Below are positions 23,739 to 35,643 of a stretch of DNA of 64,000 nucleotides, piece by piece. This DNA is from Aotearoamyces nothofagi (lineage: Eukaryota; Ascomycota; Leotiomycetes; Leotiales; Tympanidaceae): NCBI GenBank assembly GCA_015345905.1, contig JADDTR010000029.1, forward strand, positions 124,001 to 188,000. Direction: 5' to 3'. Numbering within the stretch: the stretch's first letter is position 1; every line of letters starts with the position of its first letter. Below the pieces are notes generated by a model, which did not search any database, was not told where the DNA came from, and saw nothing but the letters and a program-made list of their open reading frames with translations. Made by a program: the position numbers and the translations under genes.

Positions 23739-26700
23739 ATGGACAAGATACTCGTCGAAGAGCGCAGTACGGAATCATTGGATAGAGAGCAAACCAAAGA
23801 AACCCCTGCCCGAGTAACAGAACTGGGAGCTGAGGAAGGGGGACCTCGGCTTAGGCGAAAATGGAAGCAATGTGCAAAAGCATGGTATAAGATATACTTT
23901 CTTGAATTGATATTGCGCCAGGTATCGATACCTCCCTCCAAAGATGGTCGACACGTCCCTCTATACATTCCCGACAAGACGAGCTTGATCGACGAACGTA
24001 CAGGCCGTGCATATATATCGAATGACATTCGGTCATCGAGGTATACCGTGTATGACTTTCTCCCGAAGCAATTCCTTTTCCAGGCAACTCGACTAAGTAA
24101 CTTCTACTTCATCTGTATCGGTATTCCTCAGGCTATTCCTGGCCTGAGCACCACCGGAAGTTATACGACCATCCTCCCTCTCCTCTTCTTCATGCTTTTG
24201 ACCACCGTCAAGGAAGGCTATGACGATTATAAAAGGCATCGTTTGGATAAAGTAGAGAATTCAAGCAAAGCTACTGTGTTAATTGATAGCCCTGCTCAAC
24301 GTGGAGAGGCATTGGGGGGGTTGTCGCGGTTTCTTCCACATCAATTGACCTCCAAGCCAATTCCCGATACTACGGAAATTTTTGGCGCAGATGAAGGCAG
24401 TACCTCAAAATGGGCAAGAATAAGATGGTGTGATATACAAGTTGGCGACGTTCTCAAACTCAAACGCGACGATCCGGTCCCAGCTGATATAGTAATACTG
24501 TATGCGGACAAAGAAGATGGAATTGCATATGTTGAAACGATGGCTCTTGACGGAGAAACGAACTTGAAGAGCCGTCAAGCGCTGCCAGTCTTTAAAGACT
24601 GCACCACTATTCAAGGAATCAAATCTTATAATGCAGAGTTCGTTCTTGAAGATCCCAATCCTAACCTATATACCTTCGACGGCAGGGTCACCGTAGACGG
24701 AGAAGCCCTACCCCTCACATTGAATGAGGTTATATATCGAGGTAGTGTTCTTCGGAATACGGGCGCTGTTATTGGCATGGTCATCAATACTGGAGAAGAG
24801 TGCAAGATTCGAATGAACACCAACCAGCACCCCAATGCTAAAACGCCACTACTAGAAAAGTTTTCGAATCGAATCGTCCTCACCCTGGTCGTTTATGTCG
24901 TCGTCCTCACTATTGGCTGTTCAATGGGTTATCTAATTTGGAGGAACTCGACCGAGAAGCACTCGTTTTATCTAAACGATGCTTCTGTGGAGTTTCAGGA
25001 GATTATCATCGGTTATGCGATTGCCTTTAATAATGTAATTCCGCTGGCATTATACGTTAGTTTAGAGATTGTCAAAATTGGCCAGATGCTATTGGTGAAC
25101 AGCGACATCGAGATGTATGACGAAGTATCCGGTATACCGATGATATGCAATACGAATACGATACTGGAAAATTTGGGGCAAGTCAATTACATCTTGTCTG
25201 ACAAAACGGGAACTCTGACCGAGAATGTCATGGTATTTCGCAAGATCAGTATAGCAGGGACAGCCTGGTTGCATGAGGAAGATATGGGAAGGGGCCATGG
25301 CCATTTTTCGACGGCTGGGGAGCCAAAGAGTTCTGCAGAAAGTCATGCTCGGCCATTGATACAACAGAATACCGATAAACTGCTTATGAATAAGGACGGG
25401 ACTATGCCATCTTCTAATGATAGTAAGCAGTGCCCACTAATAGAATATCCGGAAAGTTCTCGCACAGATCAACTGCAGCCAGTTGCAACAACTGCAGACC
25501 TCATTGAGTATATTCGCCTCAATCCTGCGTCTCTGCTCTCAAAAAAAGCGAACGAATTCCTTCTTGGCATGGCTCTTTGTCACGTATGCCTCCCCGAAAT
25601 TAAGGATGGCAAAGTGAACTTCCAAGGTTCTTCACCAGATGAAATTGCTTTGGTTCGAGCTGCACAAGATCTTGGATATCTTGTTGTTTCCAGGTCTTCG
25701 CGAATCGTCACTCTACTCGTAAAAAACTCGGATGGCAATGAAACTAGGGAATCGTATGATATCCTCGATGTGATAGAATTCAGCAGCAAGCGGAAACGAA
25801 TGTCAATTATTGTTCGGTGCCCCGACGGCAGGATATGGCTTATTTGCAAAGGTGCAGATAGCATAATTCTACCACGTCTAAGAAAAGCCCATCTCGCAGC
25901 CCAAATAGCGCGTGATCTACAGAAGAGTCTTGATCGTGAGCACGAGTTGATGAGGAGGAGTGAAGAGTTGGGGCCAAGAAACAGTTTTGGTGGCAGGCCT
26001 AGTCTGACAGGCAGAAGAAATAACGGTCTAAATATGAAGTCGCGCAGCATCAGAACCTTTGAGGTTGCAAATGATAACCTGTCTCAGGCTTATTCTCCTT
26101 CTCTTGAAAGAGGCTCTACCGACGCCTCGGGGTTGTTTATGCTCAACACCCTTCCCACACCTCATATAAATCAACGCAAACTCCCTCTTATTGACACTGA
26201 CTCAATCAGTAACGACTCTGTCATATTTGCCCGTTCCTTAAGGCATATTCATGATTTCGCCACAGAAGGCCTACGAACTCTCCTATTCGCGCACAGATTC
26301 ATTTCTCCACATGACTACTCGATTTGGAAAAAGTCTTATCAAGAAGCGGCAACATCTCTCGCCAATCGCCAAAGTCTCATAGAAGCTTCTGGCGATGTCA
26401 TCGAGCAATCCCTTGATCTTCTTGGTGCTTCAGCCATCGAGGATAAACTCCAAGAAGGGGTAGCTGAGACAATTGACAAGCTACGTCGTGCCAACATACG
26501 GATTTGGATGCTCACTGGTGACAAGCGTGAGACGGCAATAAATATTGCTCATTCTGCCCGGATATGCCAACGAGCATCTGAAATTTTCGTGCTGGATTCG
26601 TTGAAGGATGACCTCAGAGATCAAATACTGGCTGCCTCAGATCGTGTCAATAATGGTTGTGTGCATAGCGTGGCTGTAATTGATGGATTCACACTTTCTA

Positions 26701-28001
26701 TAGTAGAGAACGACCCGGTACTGAAGCGTTTATTCTATTTACTGATACCAAATATTGACTCTGTTATCTGCTGTCGTGCCAGTCCAGCACAGAAAGCAGG
26801 TATTGTAAAGGCAATTCGATCTCTTGTACCTGGGGCGCTGACTATGGGTATCGGTGACGGGTCTAATGACATTGCCATGATCCAGGCTGCCGTGAGTCAA
26901 TCCTGACCCATTCAATCATGCTGAACCCTTGCTAATTCGGAACTAGCATGTCGGCGTTGGTATCTCTGGCAAAGAAGGAACACAAGCTGCACGCGTAGCA
27001 GACTACAGCATTGGCCAATTTCGCTTTCTTCAGCGACTGCTGCTGGTCCATGGTCGCTGGAACTATGTACGCACGGCTAAGTTTATCCTCATGACCTTTT
27101 GGAAAGAGATGTTCTTTTACATGATGCAGGCACTATACCAGCGCTACAATGGATATTCGGGCACCTCTTTATACGAGTCCTCGTCTCTCACCGTATTAAA
27201 TACTCTATTTACATCTTTATGTGTCATTGTCATGGGCGTTTTTGAGCAGGACCTCAGCGCTGAGACGTTGCTGGCTGTGCCGGAATTATACGTCTACGGT
27301 CAGCGGAACTTGGGACTGAACTTGGGTAAGTACCTTGCATACATGTTGGGCGCCACTGCGGAGGGTATGATTGTATGGTTTTCATGTTGGGTGTCATATG
27401 GTGTCTTTGACGTGGCTGGAGACATGGGTCTATTTGCACTTGGAGACCTGGTGTTTACTCTTGGGATTATATGGACGAATTGGAAGCTATTGTAAGCGGG
27501 CCCTCGTCATACGATCTCTAGTCTTTATATCACAGCCGGACTAACAAATCCCTCCCTAGCTTTATCGACACACACTACAAATCCATCATCGTCTTCGGCT
27601 CTTTTTCCATTACATTTGCCGGATGGTGGGCCTGGAACGGCTTCCTCTCGGGCTCGCTCGCGCGCACTCCTGGCCCGTACGCCGTGCGTGACGGTTTCGC
27701 AAAGACCTTTGGGAGAGATCCGATCTGGTGGCTCACAATCATCGTCGTATTCGGTATTCTCGTGGCGTTAGAACTGACTTACAAGGCAGTCAAAAGAAGC
27801 ATGATTGCGATCGGGCGATGGCCGCCTTGGAAGCGCAGAGCAAAGACTGGCAATGAGAGCGTCGAGAGGTGGCATCTGGAGCTCTGGCAGGAGCTGGAGA
27901 AGGATCCGGCTGTACGGGAGAGCTTGAGAAAGAGGGTGCATATGCCTGTTGGTGATGGCGTCGAGGAGGAGTATAGAGATGATTTTATTGTTGCCTTGTA
28001 G
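23739..28001 (+). CDS. DNF3: P4-type phospholipid flippase, Dnf3-like
   Basis: Exons 23739-26891, 26947-27491 and 27560-28001 give 1,379 residues. P4-ATPases move phospholipids from the outer to the cytosolic leaflet of Golgi, endosome and plasma membranes. Landmarks: 'SSRYTVYDFLPKQFLFQATRL' before helix 1; 'TTGSYTTILPLLFF' in helix 2; 'ALDGETNLKSRQ' (actuator loop, DGET); 'DKTGTLT' with the phosphorylated Asp near residue 488; 'KGADSIILPRL' in the nucleotide domain; 'GDGSNDIAMIQ' near 1039-1044; then the C-terminal helices. The segment after DKTGTLT ('IAGTAWLHEED') and the 'STTGSYTT' helix favour the Dnf3 clade over Drs2, Dnf1/2 or Neo1, but that choice is from memory. Dnf3 works with a Cdc50-type partner (Crf1 in yeast). 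A Ser-rich, phosphorylatable insert follows the phosphorylation site. Confidence 0.9.
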
Positions 28002-28324
28002 ATGATACCCATTTGGAATTGGTTGCGAGGGGATGGGTGCTTTCAGTCGCATCTTGGCCCTTGATTTCTTCTAAACAAGATATCTACCAAAGCTGCGACA
28101 GGTTTCCAGATCATGTGACTCTCAAACTTACCCACCTTACTGCTAATGAAGCAGAGCTAATATGAGGGGGGTCGGCACGTGATACCGAAATATATTTGAA
28201 CAACGACCAAATTCACGGCATTAATCAATATGCATTAACAATAACTCTAGAATGACATAAAAATCTCAGCTTTCCAAGACGCCCATAAACGTTAGCCTTT
28301 TCCTCTTTTTGCTCCTCCTTCAGC
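28002..28324. other. Convergent intergenic gap
   Basis: The gap holds the 3' flanks of two convergent genes, the flippase and the beta-glucosidase. Nothing else was seen. Confidence 0.6.
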
Positions 28325-31143
28325 TTAAATTGTTAATGTGCCCGTCAGCGGCAGGATCCTGCTGCTGGCGCCGACGTAGATCTGGTACTCGCCAGACTGC
28401 AGATTCCACTTCTGTGCGGTCGTGTCCCACTCGCTGAGATCTCTCCTCAGGAGATCGAACTCGACGGTAACGGTTGCGTTAGGGAGGATACTGACCTTGC
28501 TGTATCCTCTCAACTGTCGGATCGGGCCGTTGGGAATGCCGACGTACAGTTGCGCTACTTCGGCTCCGCCAACTGAGCCGGTGTTTGTGATATTAGCGGT
28601 CACTTGCACGAGAACGTCCCAGAGATCTTCGGCGCCGCCTTCGAGAATGTCGCCAACGGGGTAAGAGTCGGTGGAGACGTTGTCGAGCTTGGTGATGCAA
28701 AGGTCCGAGTATGAGAATGTGGTGTATGAGAGGCCAAATCCGAATTCATAGCGAGGAGTGATGTTCTTCTTGTCGAAGTCGCGGTAGTCGATATACACGC
28801 CTTCGCTGAAGTCGGATTGTGGGAAGAGCCAATTCACGCCTTCAGGCTTAGAAGGTTCAAGAAGGTCTCCGTAGTCAGATTCATTTTTGGCTACGGTGTA
28901 TGGGAGTTTGCCAGACGGTGTGGAGCGTCCGTAGAGAAGATCGACAAGAGCGCGGCCGGAATCTTGGCCTGGGACGTGTGCAAAGATGACGGCTGTGATG
29001 TTTGGATGATCGATGAATTGGTCAACTAAACGGATTCCTGCGTTGTGGATGATTACGATTGTGTTATTATGTTGATCGGCAATGTTGTTGATCAAGGTAT
29101 CGGAGTAGTCGTCATGAATTCCTGGACGGTCAACACCTTCAGAAGCCATGGCATTAATAAAGACGAGCGCTGCGTCGGATTCTGGGGCCACATTTGCGGT
29201 AGCATTTATATTAACGAAGTCCCAGTAGAGCACAGTGTTATCCTTATAACCTTGTTCCTGGAGGGCGTCAATTGGGCTACTGATATATGCTGGTGTGGCG
29301 GAGCCACTTCCGCCTCCGGAGATGATAGTTCCATTTATTGCAATCTGATGGACCGTGATAGTACTATATGCTCCACTAAATCCGGCCAAGACTTCATTCA
29401 CGTCGCCTGACTGCAACAATCTGTAAGCACTGCTTCTGAAGTTAGAATTGGGGTTCTTACCTCGAAGCCATAAGCCCAGCTCTCGTCGGTGCTGCTCGGA
29501 TCTACAGTGTCTGGCGACTTTGCATCATAGCCAAATACTGACAGCAGTTTGGGGGATTTCAAAGGCAGCGCATTATTGACGTTTTTGACAAGCACGTGCC
29601 CTTCAATGGCACCGTCTAGGATGGTAGTCTTGGCTGCCGGATCTCTTGCGTCGACGATTGTGTGAGGTGTTAAGACACTGGTTGGAATACCGTAGCCAGG
29701 AGCTGGGAAATCAGCATCTTGGCCAAGCTGGTACCATGTAGCAATAATTCTATGCATAGTTAGTAATCGTTCTATAATTCTTTAAATAACGACCAAACAA
29801 TAAATGGGCTGTGGTTGATTTAATATACCTTGTTGCTATATCATTGAGTCTTGATAGCGGCACAGTGCCGTTAGTAATGGCAGCAGTGAGATTGGCCCCC
29901 CAGTATCCTTGAGAGTCAGGCAGAGCCATATCAAGACCCGCCAATGCAGAGGCGACTCCTGAACCCTGGGCATAATAATCCGACATGACAATACCTTGAT
30001 ATCCGAGCTCAGTCTTTAAAATGCCGTTGAGTAGCTTGCTATTTTGGCAACTTGCCGAGTTGTTTAGCCGGTTGTACGAGCACATAATGCCACCCGTTCC
30101 TGCACGGAGTGCATCCTGGAATGGCCAGAGATAGAGCTCGTGTAGAGTCTTGTCATCAATATTGGATGAAATTGGGTGTGTCGATTGACCTTCAGCATTG
30201 ATCATTGAAATTCTGTTAGTTTCTTGCTCGTTCGCAATGAAGTGCTATATCCATTAGCTATGTATAAGATACATCTTACTTCAACATACCTTTGTGCAAG
30301 CTATAACACCTGTTGATTGGATTCCTCGGATTGTTTCATATGCAAGAGAGCCGGATAAGTATGGGTCATTTGTAAAACCTTCCCAGTTTCTTCCACCCTC
30401 TATCACACGGCCCAGTGGACCAACAACCTAAGAGATCTCGATATCAGTTTTCCTTTCTGAGAGTAGCTATCGATAAATCAAATCACTTACGGGACCGAAT
30501 ACTATATTGGCTCCTTTTGTCCTGAATTCACCGCCCATGTATACAGCTCGCTCATATGCGAGATTCTTATTCCAGCTATGATAGTTGACTCAGCACAGGA
30601 CAGCAGGAGTATGTGTTAGATCACTAACCTTGCGCTTACGGAAAGGCCACTGGCATATCCATTGACATAGTCGGTCTCTCTGGCTCCGTTTCCGGCATCG
30701 TGCAGACACAGGCCCGGAAACCCCATCCGCGAGATTGCTGGGATGTTGCCTGCGCACCCATTTGTTGTGCTGGTATAACCAGAGGTAATATTAACCTATA
30801 CAACTGTCAGACTGAGAACTTCGCCATACATTTAAAATAGTGTGTTACTTTTTCATCAAGGGTCAACTGTGCCACAAGCGCAGCTGCTTTTGAGTATGCA
30901 GACGCCCAATTGCCAGTGCCCGTTCCGTTTGCTAGAACAGTAAATTAGCATAAGTAGTTAGTGAGCGAGAGAGATCGTTGGTCTCGGATACTTATCGAGG
31001 CATAATGGCTACTTACGAGAAGGTAGTACGGCTGGTGATTGACCGTAATAATAGGTATCATCTGTGATATTTTCGGCACAAGAGACATCTATGAGGCTCA
31101 ACGAAGCTAGCAAGGCCAGCGCGAGTCTGCTAATAGGTAGCAT
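28325..31143 (-). CDS. Secreted GH3 beta-glucosidase
   Basis: Eight exons (31143-31017, 30931-30849, 30795-30629, 30575-30491, 30427-30290, 30244-29829, 29749-29461, 29410-28325) join in frame to 796 residues. A signal peptide ('[17 protein letters not shown]') is followed by the GH3 N-terminal barrel: '[13 protein letters not shown]', 'NIVFGPVVGPLGR', '[11 protein letters not shown]', and the nucleophile Asp289 in '[13 protein letters not shown]'. The usual residue after Asp is Trp; here it is Tyr. The C-terminal alpha/beta domain and a fibronectin-III-like end ('[18 protein letters not shown]') are complete. The enzyme hydrolyses terminal beta-glucosyl residues, for example cellobiose, outside the cell. 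Many NxT/S sites fit secretion. Exon density is high for a fungal gene of this class. Possible nutrient-control motifs lie upstream. Confidence 0.93.
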
Positions 31144-31315
31144 ATCTATATAAAAGATCTATGAGAGATCAGGCTGCTCTAGTATGGCTTGATCTGGGTG
31201 AAATCCCGGTAAATGATCATTCTTACCATGGGATCTCGCTATCTTTTATATCTTTCTACAATCCGCATCTCCTTACCGTTACGAGCATTCAAATCAGAGA
31301 ACTGCCCGGTCAGGT

Positions 31316-31321
31316 GGCTAA
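31316..31321 (+). promoter_or_regulatory. GGCTAA, candidate XlnR-type site
   Basis: The hexamer lies about 173 bases before the beta-glucosidase ATG. XlnR/Xyr1 activators of (hemi)cellulase genes bind GGCTAA. Further upstream, CCCCGC (31421-31426) and CTCCGG (31426-31431) match the loose CreA consensus on the opposite strand. Such short motifs occur often by chance. Confidence 0.25.
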
Positions 31322-32897
31322 GTCAGGCAAGCAGTCTTCGGTCATGTTTCGGTGTGACTTTTAGTATAATACAGTAGGTAGAAGAAGTCTGTGTAGTAGG
31401 GCGTAACTCTAGGACTATCTCCCCGCTCCGGCCTCCAATCATCCCGAAAGCCGGGCGGCGAAACATCCAAGGTGGGATCAAGGGTGTCGATATCCAAGAA
31501 GAGGCCCTTAACTTTACGGTTGGTTGATTGAGTTGTCTTGTTCAATATCCGGATACATACTTCAGATGTGCCCTTGAAGAAACCCGGTTACGGATTCCTT
31601 TAGCCCTCCTCGAATAATTCTAGAAAGGATCACAGATCAAACCAGCCACTCTTGTCTTTCCTTATTTGGTAACAATATTCGGATTATCACAATACTATCG
31701 GTCGCAGCACTCCCAGCAGCTAGCGTCGAGCTCCTGGAATTAATACGCTCCTGGCATAGTGTCCATTGAGGATGAGGCAGTATAGTACAGACTCTGTCTG
31801 CGTCCGCAATCGCCGGCATAAAAAGACTTTTTGGCAGTCGGTCCCATGACAGGACCCCAGATCTTTAGTTCCGTGACTTTTATGTCGGGGCATAGGCAGT
31901 ATAGGGTTAGGCTGGCCAGGCTAGGATGATATACTACAGTAGAAGATGTTGATATCTACGTAGTTTGCCGTCATTAACGCTGTCAAGCCATAACTGTAGA
32001 CGAACGGCCTCCTCTTGCCGGACTACAGACACCGACAGCACACCGGTTAGTTATGACATCCAACTCGATGTAACGCTGGCCCGAAAGCACACCGAGGCAT
32101 ATGCTGGTAGAATATAAGCCTGTCGTTTACATCTCTCGTGCAGTTGTGGTTTGGCAGAGTGTCCTCGCATCTCCTCCTACCCCGCCCTGTGCCTTCGGCC
32201 AGGATCCCACAGATGGAGAACATCTCCCTTTCTTCATTGGCTTTCGTCTTTGGGGACCAGGTACAGCTGCACACTTGGAATAAGGCCCCAACCGTCGCTC
32301 GAGGCTTCAAGCACTCTAGCATCGGCTTAACAGCTCATATTAGCCGGCCCTGACTTCATGACCCGTCACGCCCTCATCTAATCATTTCGCCCGCCGACGT
32401 TGCGGTAACATCTACCGCCAAGCAAGCGCGAAGTAGTGGCACGAACAGCTGATGCGTGGCAAACGCCAGGAGCCAGCAGAGCAGGTTTGGGGATCTCCAC
32501 AAATTCCGGCACTCGTCCCCGAAAAGCGCCTGCACAATAGCCGCGGCAAACATGCGAGGGACAGTAACATGCCATGCAGTCGCAATGCATGGGACACGGT
32601 AGGTACCCCGCCATGCCCGTCCCAATCCCTAACCCGGCGCCAAGAGGAATCATACGTGCAAACCGCCACGCTATATTGGCGGAGGGCCAAGAGGTCTGTA
32701 TTCGTATAGTCGCCGGAGGTGGTCCCCTGTCGCGGCACGTCGCTGTTGCTGTTGTTGTTGTTGGTCGTTCAGCAGGCCTCGGCAGCAGTGTTCCCGCATC
32801 ATGCCGGGCTGGGCCCCCGGTTGCTGGAGATATGGTATCGAAGCTGTAAAGTCTTCTCGCAGGAATCTCGAGATCTGCAACACTGGCTCTTGCTGAG

Positions 32898-33001
32898 GAG
32901 ACCGCCGTGGGAGACCGCCGTGGGAGACCGCCATGGGCGAGACGGGAGATTGGAGACTGGAAGGCTGGAGGCTGGAGGCTGGAGGCAGGAGGCTGGAGGC
33001 T
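32898..33001. repeat. Two adjacent minisatellites
   Basis: A 13-base unit (gagaccgccgtgg) is repeated three times at 32898-32936 with one substitution. It is followed at about 32960-33001 by a 7-base unit (ggaggct) in about six copies. Confidence 0.8.
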
Positions 33002-34505
33002 AGCGGGCGTGGGAGACTGGATACTTCGTAACGGGATAGCATAAACATAAATTAGGGCGTGAGGGTGAGCCGAGCTTCCCCAGTTCTTCCCCAACCCTCC
33101 ACAAAAGGCCCGAAAGCCGCCGACAGCCGGACTTTAGCCGTCTTGTCTCCCCAGAGCATCTCCACGATTTGTTTTTTGCCGAGTCCGGCCCTTTAATCGT
33201 CAACTGCAGTCGCCCAGTCCACCGCCAAAGTTGTTATTTAGCAATTTGGTTAGCAATCGCTCCTTGATCAGATGCAGGCTCACGCGGGGCGGCGTGACGC
33301 GCGGACATGGCGGTGAGACTAGAGTTCCAGTATAGGAGAGCTTGCTATTGCCACACTCTCGTCTGATGTTCTGCTGGTTCGATATCACCCGATTCGATGA
33401 GCTTCAAGGGGAAGCCGGATGAGCCCTTACTACAGTATGGCAATTTGGCACCACGTCATCGAGCTGACACAGTCCTGCTGCCTACTGAGCATACATCTCT
33501 GCTGCCAAAGCAAAAAAGGCGATGGATTATGGTAAGTTCTTCTCCTTCTCTCCAGATGATGCTGCGATATTGACAGGGCAACGACTTCGACGTGTTCCGA
33601 ATGAAGAAACCAGAGACCGTACACTCTAAGTATCATTCGAGTCCTCTCGATTTTATAATCAATCGACTTCAGCACCATATCATCCCAATAAGGCATCCGT
33701 ATATTGTCTAGTTCTACTGTTACAACAGTGCGAATGGCTTCATTACTACCTTCAATGCCAATGCCATGTGGAGGTAGGCACAAGGTCGGTAAATCTATAC
33801 TACAGTTGCTACTTAGGTAGGCTTGTCTCCTTCACAAGAAATAGTGTACGAGTAATCTTGAGCATTACTCAAGATGGCACTCGGGGTGCCCCGAAATTAA
33901 TCTTCATCTTCATCTTCAGTCACCCACCATCTTTGCTTTGTAAAAGAAATGTCCTTACCACATCACATGGTTCTGCTATAACACGCAAATATAATATGCA
34001 CATCTATACAACCATGGAAAAACTACTAGCAAAGGCTGAGAATATCGATCAGACAGCGATAGGTTCACCATCAAGTGATAGATGATATCATAGGGGGCAA
34101 GTCCATAAGACCCTACAGTTGGCATTGGTATAAAATCCACAAATTAGAAGATTTCGATCCCGCGAACTCCGGAACTGGTAGATGTGACGACTTCAAAACA
34201 GAGATATTATTCAGTAACGACCAAGAGGTAAGTCGGCCAATTCTCCAGTATTAGGCCTCTAGAAGCGCACAATCCAGATGTTCAATCAGGTAGTGCTTCT
34301 ACTTCGACAGTCAAATACATACTGATTCCTTCCATCCCTTCAATACTCTTGAACACAGAGAGAAATGCGCCGTCAATCGCAAATTCCATGACCCACTCGT
34401 CCACCGACAAGCACCGCGAGTCTGGGACGGGCCGACTCTGTTCCAACATAACGAACGATAGAAAGCTGCAAAAGCACCGTCGGCAGGCTAGACTAATTAT
34501 TTTGG

Positions 34506-34533
34506 AGCGGGCCGCCTACCTAAGCGGCCCGCT
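34506..34533. repeat. Perfect 10-base-pair GC-rich hairpin
   Basis: Arm AGCGGGCCGC (34506-34515), loop of eight, arm GCGGCCCGCT (34524-34533). It stands out from AT-rich surroundings. Confidence 0.7.
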
Positions 34534-35643
34534 TCTACCTCAAGCAAACCAAGATGTGATAATCGATGGCACTTTTACACATGACGCACTTACTAACTTA
34601 TAAAATAGCAGTCTTCCAATAAGCCCATTTTCTATAGAGTCTTCATATATTACCCTACTAACAATAATAACTGTGTATAAAGGATGGCGTCTTCCCGAAG
34701 ACTCAAAACGGTCCCAGGTCCAGCTAGGTCATGGAAAGGGGTCTTGGCCCTGTCAACTCTCAATTCACGCAACGCGTCATCCCGCAGCAAAGCGAAGGAC
34801 AGACTACCATGTAGCCTGAAATGGCTACGCTTCCTAATTCATGTGATAGTCGATATTCGTCATTATTAACCCTTTACTGAACGCGGACTCGGGAAGATTT
34901 AAGGTATGGAATGATCACATGGCGGGACTCAAGCCAATAGCCAACCAAGGAGGCCGTCTTTGTCCTCTAAGTCCCAGCATGCAAACGAAACTCTTTTGGT
35001 AGGGCGTCCTTTTAGAAAGTTGTGTTAGACCTATATTGGCAATTGTATCTTTGGTTCTGACCTTCTTTGCACTCTTCATCCAAGAATAGGGCAGTACGTT
35101 CAAGTTAAAAGGTCTGCGAGGCCCTCGATATATTCCAAACTGCTTTTTATTGAGGCCAAGACCAATACGCAGATCCTACCCGGAGCGCGGAACCAATTTG
35201 CCTTTTCAAAGATTGACTAAATCTCGTGATTCGGTGACGGTGAATACGCTTTTATGGTAAGAAGGCCGCCATTTAGTAAACACGCTATATTTATAAATTA
35301 TGGCAGAATGACTTCCTTATCTCGCGTGTCTCATGCATACTATTACCAAGCCAGGTAAGGACTATAAGGAGCAGTAGAGCTATAGGATGAAGCCTGGTCT
35401 CGAGAGATATTCAGAATCAGAGCACGATCCAGTTGCACGACTATGAAACACCTTTCCGGTCGAGAGGGAGCTTTAGAGACTGATATTTCAATTAAGGCCA
35501 TTTACGTATCCCAAAATTTGGGGAAAGACGATTCGTCATACGCCTATTGTTAGTATCTTAATCTAATGGTAATATGTCAATGTTCATTCAACTCTAGCAA
35601 AGTACATAAAGCGAGCAAATCTACATTCGTTAGTAATCGAAGT

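Larger units (their letters stand above)
31144..35643. other. 4.5-kb gene-poor interval
   Basis: No gene is supported. The 238-codon frame at 32378-33094 (minus) overlaps equally long frames in other registers and contains minisatellites, so it is not called. Features seen: a candidate XlnR site near 31316, minisatellites at 32898-33001, and a perfect GC-rich hairpin at 34506-34533. From about 33.4 kb the DNA becomes AT-rich with many short frames, possibly decayed repeat. Confidence 0.5.

Noticed and set aside
32378-33094. A 238-codon frame on the minus strand
   Set aside because: It runs through minisatellites, overlaps comparable frames in other registers, and lacks any recognisable domain.
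33360-33410. A B-box-like 'ggttcgatatc' suggesting a tRNA
   Set aside because: No matching A box or cloverleaf could be folded around it.
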